DNA from: Aquatica leii
Taxonomy: Eukaryota > Arthropoda > Insecta > Coleoptera > Lampyridae
Length of the DNA: 64,000 bases
Reading direction: 5' to 3'
Assembly: GCA_035610365.1 (NCBI GenBank)
Contig: CM069438.1
Location: 50,030,837-50,094,836, forward strand
Below are positions 39,066-51,659 of the stretch, piece after piece. Position numbers and translations under genes: made by a program. Position 1 is the stretch's first letter, and each line of letters begins with the position of its first letter. The notes beneath the pieces are model-generated. The model worked only from the letters and a program-made list of their open reading frames with translations, was not told where the DNA came from and did not search any database.

Positions 39066-40610
39066 GTGCTTGCTTACGTGAAATGTGCAGGAGATCACCT
39101 AACCGCAAAATGCACTAAGTCCAGAGAGACTACCAAGTGCATTAACTGCAAAAAAGATCACATTGCTAGCTACATGGGTTGTGAAATACAATTGAGTTAC
39201 AGAAAGGACGAGATGGTGTCAAGACCAATAAAGTTACATCTCAATCTAGATACATCACTGAAACCTGAAATATCTTACGCCCAAAACATGCAACAAAAAT
39301 TGGCAGAAATAGTACCTGCTCAGACCTAACAAACTAGAAGCCAAAAGCACTGGAACTATACCTAAGGCAAAATAAGTTTATGGACCTACGTATTGTTACC
39401 TGGAATGCCAATTGCAAACTAAACAAAAAGCACGACCTTGAAGTATTTCTGAACACTAAACACAATGATGTCTGTCTCATTTCTGAGACACTTATGACAA
39501 ACCAATCCTAACTTAAAATAAAAAAAACACAAAACATATTACACCATTCACCTAGACAACCAAATCAGGGATAGTAGTGCAATCGTTATAACTGATACGA
39601 TCGACCACTATGAAAAATGTCATCTGCAAAGAGATGATATTAAATTAACAGTGGTTGGAATCGGGTCTCTAAAAAGAAACTGAGAGTGGGGGTTGTATAT
39701 TGCTCACCAAGACACAATCTTAAAAAAGAAAAGTACCTAATACTCTTAAAACATCTTGGCAAAAGATTTAATGTTGGAGGAGAAATCAATTCGAAACAAG
39801 TAGACTGGGGATCCATGTTAACTACGACCAAATGTAGGAAACTTAGAAAAGCAATACAGGAACTAAACTGCAACTATCACTTGACAGGCAAACCAACGTA
39901 CGGGCTCACTGATCCTGATAAAATTCTAGATTTCTTCGTCTCTAGAAAAGTGTTGTCTAACTTTATGGAAGTAGAAGAAAACTTAACTCAGCAGTCATCT
40001 TGACACTTAGTAAAGAAGTAATAAAAAAGAGAGCCAGAACCACTCTTACTAACAAAACTACTGACTGCAATAGTTTTCATATTGACCTTCAAAACAACAT
40101 CAACTTAAAGATTAGTTTAACAACAAGTGAGCAACTAGAAAAAGAAGCTGAAAACTTCACCAGTTTTATACAAACTGCGACATGTAACAACACTAAAGAG
40201 ATAACACACGTAACCAAAAGTGTATATAGATCGGAGAACTTGTTAAAGAAGAATAAAGAGCTAGAAGATGGCAGCAGTCGAGGGATCTCACAGACAAAAC
40301 TATGCTTAATAAATAAGACTACATAAGATCTACAAGCATATAAAAAGACTGATTATTTGCTCTGGAAAGCAACTAAAAGGACCAAAATACCTCTATTCCT
40401 CCTATTAGAAACAACGATGGATCATGAGCCGGTAACAATAAGCAAAGAACTGACTTGTTTGCCAAGCTCTGGGTGAGATATTTATTCCAAACTAAAAGCA
40501 GATAAATGAATGCATGAGATGGAGATAAAAGTAACCGTGGAGATAAAAATGAACCTGTACCCAAATAAAGCACCACGGTTCGATCTGGAGAAATTTTAAA
40601 ACACTTGTTT
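39066..40610 (+). pseudogene. Second, older Jockey-like LINE fragment
   Basis: It begins right at the LTR boundary. The open stretch to 39329 carries gag-type knuckles 'CAGDHLTAKC' and 'CINCKKDHIASYMGC'. A new start at 39380 gives an endonuclease beginning 'MDLRIVTWNANCKLNKK' with 'ISETLM', stopped at about 39510. The endonuclease middle is seen at 39686-40003 ('VVYCSPRHNLKKEKYLILLK', 'DWGSML', 'PTYGLTDPDKILDFFV'). Linker sequence follows at 40000-40326. Near 40540-40600 the start of the RT appears ('NPNKAPG'-like), then the element is cut off. Several stops and shifts; no RT catalytic region. The LTR may have inserted into it, but I did not find its missing 5' part on the other side. Confidence 0.8.
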
Positions 40611-40790
40611 TGTATTTGTATTTACAAAAACAGGTCAGGGATTTCTAAAATGTATTTGCAAAAAACACTGCAATACTAAAAAGTGTTCATGTGTTAAAAG
40701 TACAATTTTAAGCACTTTAAAATGTCACGGTAGTTCCTCATGTAAGAGGACATACTAGTTTTACAGAATTGTTTTGTTTTTTAAGCCAAT
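40611..40790 (+). pseudogene. KRBA2/SCAND3-like C-terminal tail, isolated fossil fragment
   Basis: The plus strand encodes 'KTGQGFLKCICKKHCNTKKC', with further Cys and a 'KCHGSSSCK' end. This is the Cys-rich tail typical of KRBA2-like (SCAND3-like) proteins of integrase-bearing mobile elements, which are very common in invertebrate genomes. The following 'ttttacagaattgttttgtt' matches the minus strand just after the related tail near 57375, so both derive from one element family. The rest of the gene is missing upstream, where the LINE fragment ends. Orientation is opposite to the copies at 51-62 kb. Confidence 0.65.
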
Positions 40791-41150
40791 CAGTTTACTT
40801 TACACATTGCCGGAGGATCAGCAGATACTCTATACAATTCTTGGGAATTACCTAGGTAAAGGATGTAACGGACAATAACATACATAATATTTCATACATT
40901 GCCTGGACGCCCCAGGTATTCTTTTTTTAGCTTCTTCCGCTATCGTTGAAATGAATATAAAAGTTGTTATATTGGTGTTTTGCAATTTGTTTACTTTCAG
41001 ATGTAAACGGGATCTGTTTTGTAAATTTTACCACTTTTGGCGCTCTTTTAGTTATGTTGTAATTAGTACATCAAGGACCACCTACGACTCGCTCTCTAAA
41101 GCGTTGAACTGCCGCATACTATACGTTACGGATATATTAACGTAACCGTG
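40791..41150. other. Spacer before the satellite field
   Basis: Contains 'ctctatacaatt' and 'attgcctgg...ccaggtattc' words that resemble the palindromic site around 60915-60937/62189-62205. It probably belongs to the same element family as the KRBA2-like tail. No gene. Confidence 0.35.
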
Positions 41151-41280
41151 GATTCTTTAATTCCGTCGATACCTAAGATATCGATATTTTGATATCGTCG
41201 ATATTTCAATAGCCACGATACTTCAAAAAAACGAAAACTTTAAGACTCCGATATTTCAATACTTTGATGATGTGTTACTT

Positions 41281-41400
41281 AAATACTTTGATACTTTGAT
41301 ACTTTGATATTTTGATACTTTGATACTTTGATACTTTGATACTTTGATACTTTGATACTTTGATACTTTGATACTTTGATACTTTGATACTTAGATACTT
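41281..41400 (+). repeat. Octamer array (ATACTTTG)n, first block
   Basis: About 15 near-perfect copies of ATACTTTG, with two or three single-base variants, ending at 'tacttagatacttta'. Confidence 0.92.
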
Positions 41401-41995
41401 TATTGTTTCGAAAACTCAATACAATCATTTCTTCGAAACTGTCGATTTTTTGATACGATTAATACCTACGATACTTTAGAATCGTCGATTTTTTGATACC
41501 GTCGATATTTCAATAGCGACCATATTACAAAATATCGATACTTCAGTACTTAGATACTTTATCACTTTAATAGTTTAACTCCAATACCTCAATACTTCGA
41601 TAATACGTTAATTAAATACTTCAATAATTTGATATCATGATATTTACTGTAATGGTTCGACGATTTAATACTATTACTATTTTAAAATTGTCAATTATTT
41701 GATTCCATCAAAATATCAATACTCACACAACACCTCTGTACCATTGATGCTTTGATATTTAAGCACTTTGACCTCTGAAGAACTCAATATCAATTATTTA
41801 TTTTCTTATAATATTTAAATACCGCCAATAGTTTGAAACTCACTGTACTTTAACATCATCGATATTAAAGCAGATTCGTTAATATTTTTAATACTTTAAA
41901 ACTCAACATATTTCAATGCCATCGATACTTCAATGTTTTCTTATTTTACCAATTTGATACTTTGATATTTAGATGCTTTAGTGCTTTGTTAATTT

Positions 41996-44350
41996 AATAC
42001 TTAAATATCGTCAATTGTTTAGTATCGTCGATACTTCAATGCTATCAATGGTATAGAAATATCAATTCTATACTTGGATATTATTTTATTTTATTACTAT
42101 GATACTTAGACACATTAATGCTTTGATAATTCAATACTTCAATATCGTCAATTGTTTAGTATCGTCGATACTTCAATGCTATCAATAGTATAGAAACATC
42201 AATTCTATACTTGGATATTATTTTATTTTATTACTATGATACTTAGACACATTAATGCTTTGATAATTCAATACTTCAATATCGTCAATTGTTTAGTATC
42301 GTCGATACTTCAATGCTATCAATAGTATAAAAACATCAATTATATACTTGGATATTATTTTATTTTATTACTATGATACTTAGACACATTAATGCTTTGA
42401 TAATTCAATACTTCAATATCGTAAATTGTTTAGTATCATCGATACTTCAATGCTATCAATAGTATAAAAACATCAATTCTATACTTGGATATTATTTTAT
42501 TTTATTACTATGATACTTAGACACATTAATGCTTTGATAATGCAATACTTCAATATCGTCAATTTTTTAGTATCGTCGATACTTCAATGCTATCAATAGT
42601 ATAGAAACATCAATTCTATATTTGGATATTATTTTATTTTATTACTATGATATTTAGACCCATTAATGCTTCGATACTTCAATATTGTCAATTGTTTAGT
42701 ATCGTCGATACTTCAATGCTATCAATAGTATAGAAACATCAATTTTATATTTGGATATCATTTTATTTTATTACTATGGTATTTAGATCCATTAATGCTT
42801 TGATACTTCAATATCGTCAATTGTTTAGTATCGTCGATACTTCAATGCTATTAATAGTATAGAAACATCAATTCTATATTTGAATATTATTTTATTTTAT
42901 TACTATGATATTTAGACCCATTAATGCTTCGATACTTCAATATTGTCAATTGTTTAGTATCGTCGATACTTCAATGCTATCAATAGTATAGAAACATCAA
43001 TTCTATATTTGGATATCATTTTATTTTATTACTATGATATTTAGACCCATTGATGCTTTGATACTTCAATATTGTCAATTGTTTAGTATCGTCGATACTT
43101 CAATGCTATCAATAGTATAGAAATATCAATTCTATACTTGGATATTATTTTATATTATTACCATGATACTTAGACACATTATTGCTTTGATAATTAGATA
43201 CTTCAATATCGTCAATTGTTTAGTATCGTCGATACTTCAATGCTATCAATAGTATAGAAACATCAATTCTATATTTGGATATTATTTTATTTTATTACTA
43301 TGATATTTAGACCTTAATGCTTTGATACTTCAATATTGTCAATTGTTTAGTATCGTCGATACTTCAATGCTATCAATAGTATAGAAATATCAATTCTATA
43401 CTTGGATATTATTTTATTTTATTACTATGATACTTAGGCACATTAATGCTTTGATAATTCAATACTTCAATATCGTCAATTGTTTAGTATCGTCGATGCT
43501 TCAATGCTATCAATAGTATAGAAACATCAATTCTATATTTTGATATTATTTTATTTTATTACTATGATACTTAGACCCATTAATGCTTTGATACTTCAAT
43601 ATTGTCAATTGTTTAGTATCGTCGATGCTTCAATGCTATCAATAGTATAGAAACATCAATTATACATTTGGATATTATTTTATTTTATTACTATGATACT
43701 TAGACCCATTAATGCTTTGATACTTCAATATTGTCAATTGTTTAGTATCGTCGATACTTCACTGCTATCAATAGTATAGAAATATCAATTCTATATATGG
43801 ATATTATTTTATTTTATTACTATGATACTTAGACACATTAATGCTTTGATAATTCAATACTTCAGTATCGTCAATTGTTTAGTATCGTCGATACTTCAAT
43901 GCTATCAATAGTATAGAAACATCAATTCTATATTTGGATATTATTTTATTTTATTACTATGATACTTAGACACATTAATGCTTTGATAATTCAATACTTC
44001 AATATCGTCAATTGTTTAGTATCGTCGATACTTCAATGCTATCAATAGTATAGAAACATCAATTCTATATTTGGATATTATTTTATTTTATTACTATGAT
44101 ACTTAGACACATTAATGCTTTGATAATTCAATACTTCAATATCGTCAATTGTTTAGTATCGTCGATACTTCAATGCTATCAATGGTATAGAAATATCAAT
44201 TCTATATTTGGATATTATTTTATTTTATTACTATGATACTTAGACAAATTAATGCTTTGATAATTTAATTCTTCAATATCGTCAATTGTTTAGTATCGTC
44301 GATACTTCAATACTATCAATAGTATAGAAATATTAATTCTATACTTGGAT
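41996..44350 (+). repeat. 137/129-bp tandem satellite, about 18 units
   Basis: The landmark 'cgatacttcaatgctatcaa' recurs at about 42031, 42168, 42305, 42442, 42579, 42708, 42837, 42966, 43095, 43232, 43359, 43495, 43625, 43754, 43891, 44028, 44165 and 44302. Spacing is mostly 137 or 129 bp (two are 127 and 130). The short form lacks one 8-bp step in the 'gataattcaatacttc' segment, so the two forms differ by one octamer. Runs of four 137s, four 129s, a mixed stretch and four 137s suggest block-wise expansion. Confidence 0.93.
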
Positions 44351-45194
44351 GTTTTGATACAATGCTGCTATAATTTGTTAGTATTAATACTTTGATACCG
44401 TATATTCTTTGATACCGTCGATACTGTAATACCTAAAAACTTTCAATACCGTCGATACTTTAGGAAAACGATACTTCTATACTTTATTACTTTGATAATA
44501 CTCGGATACCTTAATATTTTGATACTTCAACACTTAAATACTTGGACACTGTATTACCTTAATATTTAAATATATTAATATCTTAATAATATCAATACTT
44601 TGAGAAATCGATAATTAGATAATTTAATTTGATACCTCAATACTTGAATACTTTGATATTTGGTACCTTGTTACGTATAGTACATAGATACTTTAATGCA
44701 TTGATAATCTAATACTATGATTTCAAAACCGTCGAATCTTTGATATTTTCCTTACCTAAGTAAATACGATATCAATGATATACTATCAATATTTTTTTAG
44801 TCGTTGTTTCTTTGATATTGTTGATATTTCAATGGCCACGATACTTCAATAATTTAATACTGAAATGCTTTATTGCTTTGATACTTTAATACTTCGGTAC
44901 TGCAATACTTCAATCTTTTGAAACCTAGATGCTTAGACACTGAGTCGATGATCCAATACTATCGTCGATGTCCATACGATACTTCAACCTTCTAATAGTT
45001 TAATATCAATTATTTATGTTTCTATAAACTCTCAAAATTCTTTGATATTCACAATATCTCAATATTATTGATACCGAAGTCAATGTTTTAATACAGTCAA
45101 TTTTTCAGTACCTACCATACTTTAATACCATCTATTCTTTGATATTTCAAGACTTATTTCATATATTTATTTATATTTTTTATTATATATATTT

Positions 45195-45598
45195 ATATTT
45201 TGATACTTTGATACTTTGATACTTTGATGCTTTGATGCTTTGATGCTTTGATGCTTTGATGCAATGATGCTTTGATGCTTTGATGCTTTGATGCATTGAT
45301 GCTTTGATGCTTTGATGCTTTGATGCTTTGATACTTTGATACTTTGATACTTTGATACTTTGATACATACTTTGATACTTTGATACTTTGATACTTTGAT
45401 ACTTTGATACTTTGATACTTTGATACTTTGATACTTTGATACTTTGATACTTTGATACTTTGATACTTTGATACTTTGATACTTTGATACTTTGATACTT
45501 TGATACTCTGATACTTTGATATTTTGATATTTTGATACTTTGATAGTTTGATACTTTGATACTTTGATACTTTGATACTTTGATACTTTGATACTTAT
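45195..45598 (+). repeat. Octamer array (GATACTTT)n with a GATGCTTT sub-block
   Basis: About 50 copies of the octamer. 45225-45330 is a sub-block in which GATACTTT is replaced by GATGCTTT (and once GATGCAAT), showing local homogenisation of a variant. The array is flanked by degenerate octamer DNA. Confidence 0.93.
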
Positions 45599-45609
45599 AT
45601 TCGTCAATG

Positions 45610-46770
45610 CTTTGATAATTTAATACTTGTCATGAATTATAATACGATTTAGTACATTTCTGATTGTCGCGTGGTGGTAGACATCGTAATGGCTAGTAAG
45701 ATTTTTGGCCGTACGCAATTGTTTGAAATCCGAATGTGCTTAAACGCCATTCTTATGTTAGATTTAGTGCTAGCAGGAGGTTCTAATGCTTTTTCAGTCT
45801 CTTTTTTTGTTACCCTTATGATTATGAATTACTGAAATTCTAAAGCATATGGATCGTGAACGAAGCAAAACAATATATCTATTGTATACAATCTTTTTTA
45901 TCTTATATTTCAAGGTTCACTAAAAGTAGTTTTGGATGCTTTACAACATTCAAATTTGAGTGTTAATCGTTTGCTACAAATTTATTGAACACATGATAAC
46001 GTTATTGGGAAATACCCCACTTTTCCATGTCATTTAAATTACTGTTACTTTTTGATGCCATTTAAATTACTATTACTTTTCTGTCATTTAAATTACTTTT
46101 GCGACTCTATAAGTTTTTTGTAAGAAGATTCGGAAGTACGTTGCGCACTATACGTAATTAGAGTGTTTAATTAAACCCAATTTTTATCTTGCTTGCACAT
46201 CTGACGTCATTCGGTCCGGTGAAATTACTGTAAAGAAAAAAATTTGCTATTAAATTTGGTATTAATGGTTTTCTTTTCGTGCATGTTTTAATCTAAAGTA
46301 GTGTTCCAAATCTACAATAAACTTTATCGCATTCTGATTCAAAACTAGTTGTAATTTGAATTCAATTTATATGACACTGTCTCGTCATCAACAACGTAGC
46401 TATTATATGTAAATAATTAGAGGTTTACTAACGACTAGATATTTAGTCTTGAACTTTGCTGTGATATTTTGTTTTTTTTTGTTTCTTCATTGTTTTGAAT
46501 AAATTGTGATTATCTTATTATAACATTGGGTTGTTTTATTTTCAACGCACAATTCAGTTGCCGACTTAGGTATTCTTTTTTTGGTTCAAATCTTTTTGTC
46601 CTTTTTGGTTCTACTACTTGCAAGAAAAGCTGGCGTAAGGAACCGACTCACCAGATGAAATTAGGTACTAATAACTCGACCTACGACCACCTCCAACTTA
46701 ATCTAGCTAAATAAGTAAATCGACTAACTACTTTACTGTTTTTTTTACACCTTCACAATTTTTGCGTTAC
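45610..46770. other. Non-satellite interval with a three-copy short repeat
   Basis: AT-rich DNA between satellite blocks. 46035-46108 has three consecutive copies of a roughly 27-bp unit containing 'catttaaattact'. A 62-codon plus-strand frame at 46526-46714 has mixed composition but no recognised family. Confidence 0.5.
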
Positions 46771-48120
46771 GTACAATCGATGCTTCGATGTTAATAGTTC
46801 GAAACTTCCAATATCGCACTATTATTGATATTGAAGTAAATTCTTTAATACTGTTGATACTTACATATCCACTAGATTCCAATGCTATTGATACTTTGAT
46901 TTTACTTTCCTTCATTAGTTTGATATTTAGATAATTCAATATTAACGATATTAAACACCAACGATACTTCAATACAGTTCGATATAGTTAATTCCTTAAT
47001 ACCGTCGATACTTCTAGACCTGATATTTTAGTGGTATTGATACTTTGATGCTGTGATATTTCTAAACTTCAATGCTGCGATAATTTAGTACTATGAATAT
47101 TTTGATGCGGTTATTTTTGGATACCGTCAATACTGTAATAGTTACTAAGCTTTAATACGATCAATAATTCGATATCGTTCATTCTAATACCGCCGATACT
47201 TATGCTCCAACAGTATCTTAACACGCTATTAATGCTTCTATACTAAAACAAGAATTGGTGTTGTTATTTTTTGGTATTGCTTAGCACTAATTAGTACCAG
47301 AATGTTTTTGTTATATAGCTCTTTTACACCAGTTCTAATCATTGTTTAGATTGTTTGTCTTCGATACTTCAATACGTCGATACTTTAGTACTTTGATACT
47401 TAAATACTTTAATGCTTCCATAATCCGATACTACCATTGTTTCAAAACCCACATGATACTTCTATGCCGTTAATACTTCAATACTATAATATTTAAACAC
47501 CTTGTTACTATGACCTCCTAATATCTCTGTGCTTAGATAACTAAATGCTATCGACACTGTCGATATTTTGATATTGTCAGTACTTGATAAAAACGATGAT
47601 TCGATATCGTCACCGTACTTCAATACTTTGATACCTTGATACTTAAATAATTTAATGCTTCCATAATCGAATACTGCCAATATTTTAAAACCGTTCATTC
47701 TTTGGTACCGTCTATATGTCTATACCATCGATACTTTGATACTATGATATTTAAACACTTTATTACCCAGACCTTCTAATAATTCAATATATCAATGCTT
47801 GGATAATTAAACATTATCATTACTTTAACGCTGTCGATTGTTTGATACTGACGATACTTAATACCCACGATGCTTTGATAACGTCAATGCTGTGATACTT
47901 TCGACACTTTATACTTAAGATTCCTTAGTCTTGTCTGTACTCATAATACGGTGATACTGTCGATGCCTCAAAAACAAACGGTCTATTTCTAATTATTGTT
48001 GACTACTTATGTTTATATATCTTAATACCGTTGACAATGCAGACACTTTAATGCTGTCGATACTTCAATACTTATAAAGACCGAAACTGATATCAGTATT
48101 GACACTTTTAAGTATCGCTT

Positions 48121-50960
48121 AAGTACCAGATTTTTTCAAAGCAAAACAAAAAATAAGTTAGTTTAAAAACTCCTACCAGTGTTGATTCAATGCGTTTATG
48201 GTCGACTGTGGACATACGCGTCACCCATTTTTTTATCCATTCTTCAAAAACTGTCAATGAGTTTGTTTTAAACTTGAGAACAATTTTAACAGTCTTTAAA
48301 TATAGAATAGTATTAATAGACGCATAAGTTAAAAATGATGCAGTTATATTGCATTGCCTTTGTATTTTGTTTTGTTATACAGTCCGTGTCTTACAATGTT
48401 GTTACTATACCGGCGTTTCTAACACGGTAATCCAATTTTGTTTAAACCGTTTCAATTAAATTTTGTTACAGTTGCCAGCATGCAACATTGCATTCTCCAA
48501 TTAGCAAAATTAAATACATTCAATTACCGTCAATTGTAAGTGTGTACCTCGCAGACTTAAAAAAGAAAAATTCTAAACACGTAGAAAAATAATTGTTAGA
48601 AAAAAGTAGAGAAACAAAGCGTAATCAAGGTAAAATACCTGCTGGCTAATGACAATTGCAAATGGCGTATTTGCATACAAATATCTAATAATAAGGAGAC
48701 GCGGATGTTCTAAATTATACCCAATTCTAAAGTTAAATTACTTGAAAACTATTAGAGCTATAAATACGTTATACTTCACGTTATTGATCACAAGAACTTT
48801 GTCCAAATTTGCTTTTGACTGTTAAAGTACAAACACCTTATAATTGTAAATGTTAGATTCGTATTTGGATAAGCATAAAATGTACGAGTGTCGTATGTAA
48901 TTTAGGTTTTTTGACAAAAAAATCAATTAACTTCTCTTTACACAATAACGTAGCTACAATGCCCTATACGTTGTGTAATCTATTGATTAAGCAAACAAAT
49001 TATCAATGATAATTATTATTGCACACGCTAACCGCATTTCAAAACATATTTACACTGCTTAATTACAAACATGACCAAATGGAAAATACTCATCCCTCTC
49101 GATTATGTTAGCGAATTTTGTATTATTTAGAATTTAGAACAGATCTCCAATGGCGTGGAAAATTTCCCACAGGTAACATCTGGCGATACTTGACGATCCC
49201 GGCTTGTTTCTAACGGTCTTTAGTCAGGTTGAAGTTCATTACCTAATTCTTTCCGGACCTATTCGCTTTTTAGTTCATTTCGAGCGGATGTTGGTCAACC
49301 CGAATTCCCCAAGAGTAAAAGATTTAATTAACGCAATTAATTAATTATGTTCTAGAACGTTTTAACAATTTGAATTGCCAAACAATGATTTCGTTTTTTT
49401 TTCCAGAGCAATCATCGCGTTTAATAACGAGAAATTTAATTAAGTTAAATTTTACAACGTACATTGTGAACCCGAAAATTGAAATGTTACAGCATTTAAT
49501 TAATAAAGTTTCTTCATAATAAATTTAAATCTGTTGTCGGTGTTTGTTATTGGTTTTTGATGTTCCAACTTTTACAGAAGTTTTTAGCAGTCGCGTTTTT
49601 CAACAGTCGAATTTGTAAAGCTTTTTTTTGATATTTCGCCTAATGACGTCGAGTTTTTGTTAAACAACACGACTGTCTGGAAAGCTTAAGTTTTTACTTA
49701 TAAAAATTAAATAGTTAGTGAAAATATCGAGAAATAAGAGAAAGGATTACAAATGTCAAATATAAAAAGTACGCATACAAAATTAAGATAATTATTTTGT
49801 ATCACCGAAGTCTTCAAACAAGAAAATTAACTTCTAAAAACAAAATTAAATTTTTGATGATTTTCCAAAGTTTAAAACCAGTGACGTAAATCGTTGTGGG
49901 AGAGACTAACAGTACAACAAAAACGTGAAAAAAATGCAAAAGCACGCGTTCGTTGATTGTATTTTTCATGCAACGATAACAAAAACAAATCAGAAGATTT
50001 AGTTACAATCGTAATTTTTAAAACCCAATAATAAAAACTTGTATGCAATAAATTATAAGGTAAACTCAAAACGTATGACAATAAAATTGACCTAAATGAC
50101 TTAAGTGCATATGTACTTAAAATAATAATTACTAATTAAAATGAATTTAAATACGTGAAATAACTTTAATAAATTAATGCGAAACTACTCAAATGATCCT
50201 AAAGAAGACCAAATCAATAAAACAAACTTTCCTGTTTATAAACCGACCGCTTTGCAGACCGGTTTACAAACAGGTGTTTGTTTGCAAACAACTTTACAAA
50301 CAGGTGGTTTGTTTACTAACAGCTATTTGCTTTACCTTTTTTTGTTTTTTGAATGGCTAGTTGGTTTGTTAAGGCAGTTTTCACTTTCTGCTTTAGACCA
50401 ATTGTAATTAACCACACCCCTATTAACCGCTTCTCTAACAACACTTATCTATCAATTTGTTTGGTCAAAAAGCACATCGGTTTGTTACATTGGTTCGAAA
50501 GCTGTAATTTGAAACCGGAATATTAAAAGTCTACATCCAAATTTGTAATTTAACACCAGCAATCGGTTTGTTGAAGCGGATTAAAAATCAGTTATCGTTT
50601 GTTTTTTTTTTATTTGTTTTATTGCCAGTGCTAAGTTTAATAAATTATTGCGCGCGCACCCGAACTTACACGAAATTCAAATTTGTAAAAAGCCCGCTGT
50701 AATAAAAACCCGATCTCTTCCGATCTTACACGAAATTCAAATTGAAAAATAAACGCGCTCGATCTTACCCGAACGCATTTAAATCGGTTGATGGGTGTGG
50801 CTGAAAATAAATAGGAGTGGTTTCGACCAATCACGTTGATTGGTAATAATTAGAGGTGGTGCCAGTGGGGGCGTCATCAATTCTGATTGGTTTAAAACAG
50901 TAGTGGAGGAGGGAGTCTACATGTTAATTTCCCATAAGAAAAGTAAGAGAAGGGGGAGTC
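48121..50960. other. AT-rich region, no gene recognised
   Basis: No recognised protein, RNA gene or transposon end. Short repeats are visible: 'tttacaaacaggtg' twice at 50260-50310, with a related 'tttgcaaacaa' between, and 'cttacacgaaattcaaatt' twice at 50665-50750. A 69-codon frame at 50081-49872 is not convincing. Confidence 0.4.
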
Positions 50961-50984
50961 GCGCATAACCGGCGAATCTACCCT

Positions 50985-51659
50985 ACTTCTACTGCCTACT
51001 TAAAATTGCATAAGTAAAAAAATATTTTTTACATGAAGAACTACTGTGACATTTTGAACTGCATAAAATTTTACTTTAAGATATAAACACTTTTTAGTAT
51101 CGCAGTGTTTTTGCAAGTACATTTTATAAATTTCTGGCCTGTCTTTGTAGATTACAGATTTCAAACTATACTGTTTCTTGATTAGACAAATCTCTTTTAA
51201 GTAATTCTTGATAACAAACTGTGAACTGCTGCCTTGAATACAATATCTTTACAACATCGTGTTTTGTTCCGAGTTAATAAAATTTGTCACTGATTTTTGT
51301 GACTAAAGCTAGTATATTGCGATGAATTCTTATGGTACCCAATGGCACAAGGGGCATTTTTTTTTCAGAAGTTCTGAGCTTGCTCTGTTAAATTCTTTTT
51401 GGAACTGATGCGGTTCTCTACAGCTAAAGCGTTTTTCGTACATAAAGGAGAATTATCTTTAACGGGAAAAGACAGTAACTAACTTAGTTTGATTCGGAGA
51501 TTATGTCGTAAGTTTCGTGGTGCTAAATTATAAAACAATTTAAAAAGGCACCAAAACGGTGAATGATTAAGATGGGAGATACCATTTAAATCTACCCAAA
51601 ACTGAAAGAAAACAAACGTCGAGACACAGGTTGCAACGAGTATATTTATTTTATCACAG
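50985..51659 (-). pseudogene. KRBA2/SCAND3-like C-terminal region, fossil copy A
   Basis: The minus strand retains recognisable pieces of the same C-terminal region as 57390-57900, including the 'STKTGQKFIKCTC' stretch near 51140-51100 and the region encoding 'LTEQAQNF'. The nucleotide match to the 57.4 kb copy is continuous. It is clearly broken. It is interrupted at 51660 by a TGTTAC element and continues as non-coding related DNA at 52954-53450. Confidence 0.65.

Larger units (their letters stand above)
41151..48120. repeat. GATA-rich satellite field derived from an octamer
   Basis: About 6.5 kb, apart from a gap at 45610-46770, in which words such as GATACTTTGATA, ATACTTCAATA and ATCGTCGATA recur at every scale. 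Two near-pure octamer arrays (41281-41400 and 45195-45598) and one 137/129-bp array (41996-44350) lie inside more degenerate octamer-derived sequence. The apparent open frames on the minus strand (for example 45607-45167, repeating 'KVSKYQSI') are a by-product of the stop-free octamer, not genes. Confidence 0.9.

Noticed and set aside
45167-45607. A 146-codon repeat protein (KVSKYQSI repeats)
   Set aside because: It is simply the translation of the octamer microsatellite, which lacks stops on the minus strand; no start context or flanking gene structure.
41151-48120. A CRISPR array
   Set aside because: Repeats and spacers are not distinct: the whole unit repeats, and octamer-derived words continue throughout. 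The context is eukaryotic satellite DNA.
50640-50960. A possible promoter/CpG-type region because of local GC-rich words
   Set aside because: The GC words belong to short tandem repeats, and no gene start follows.
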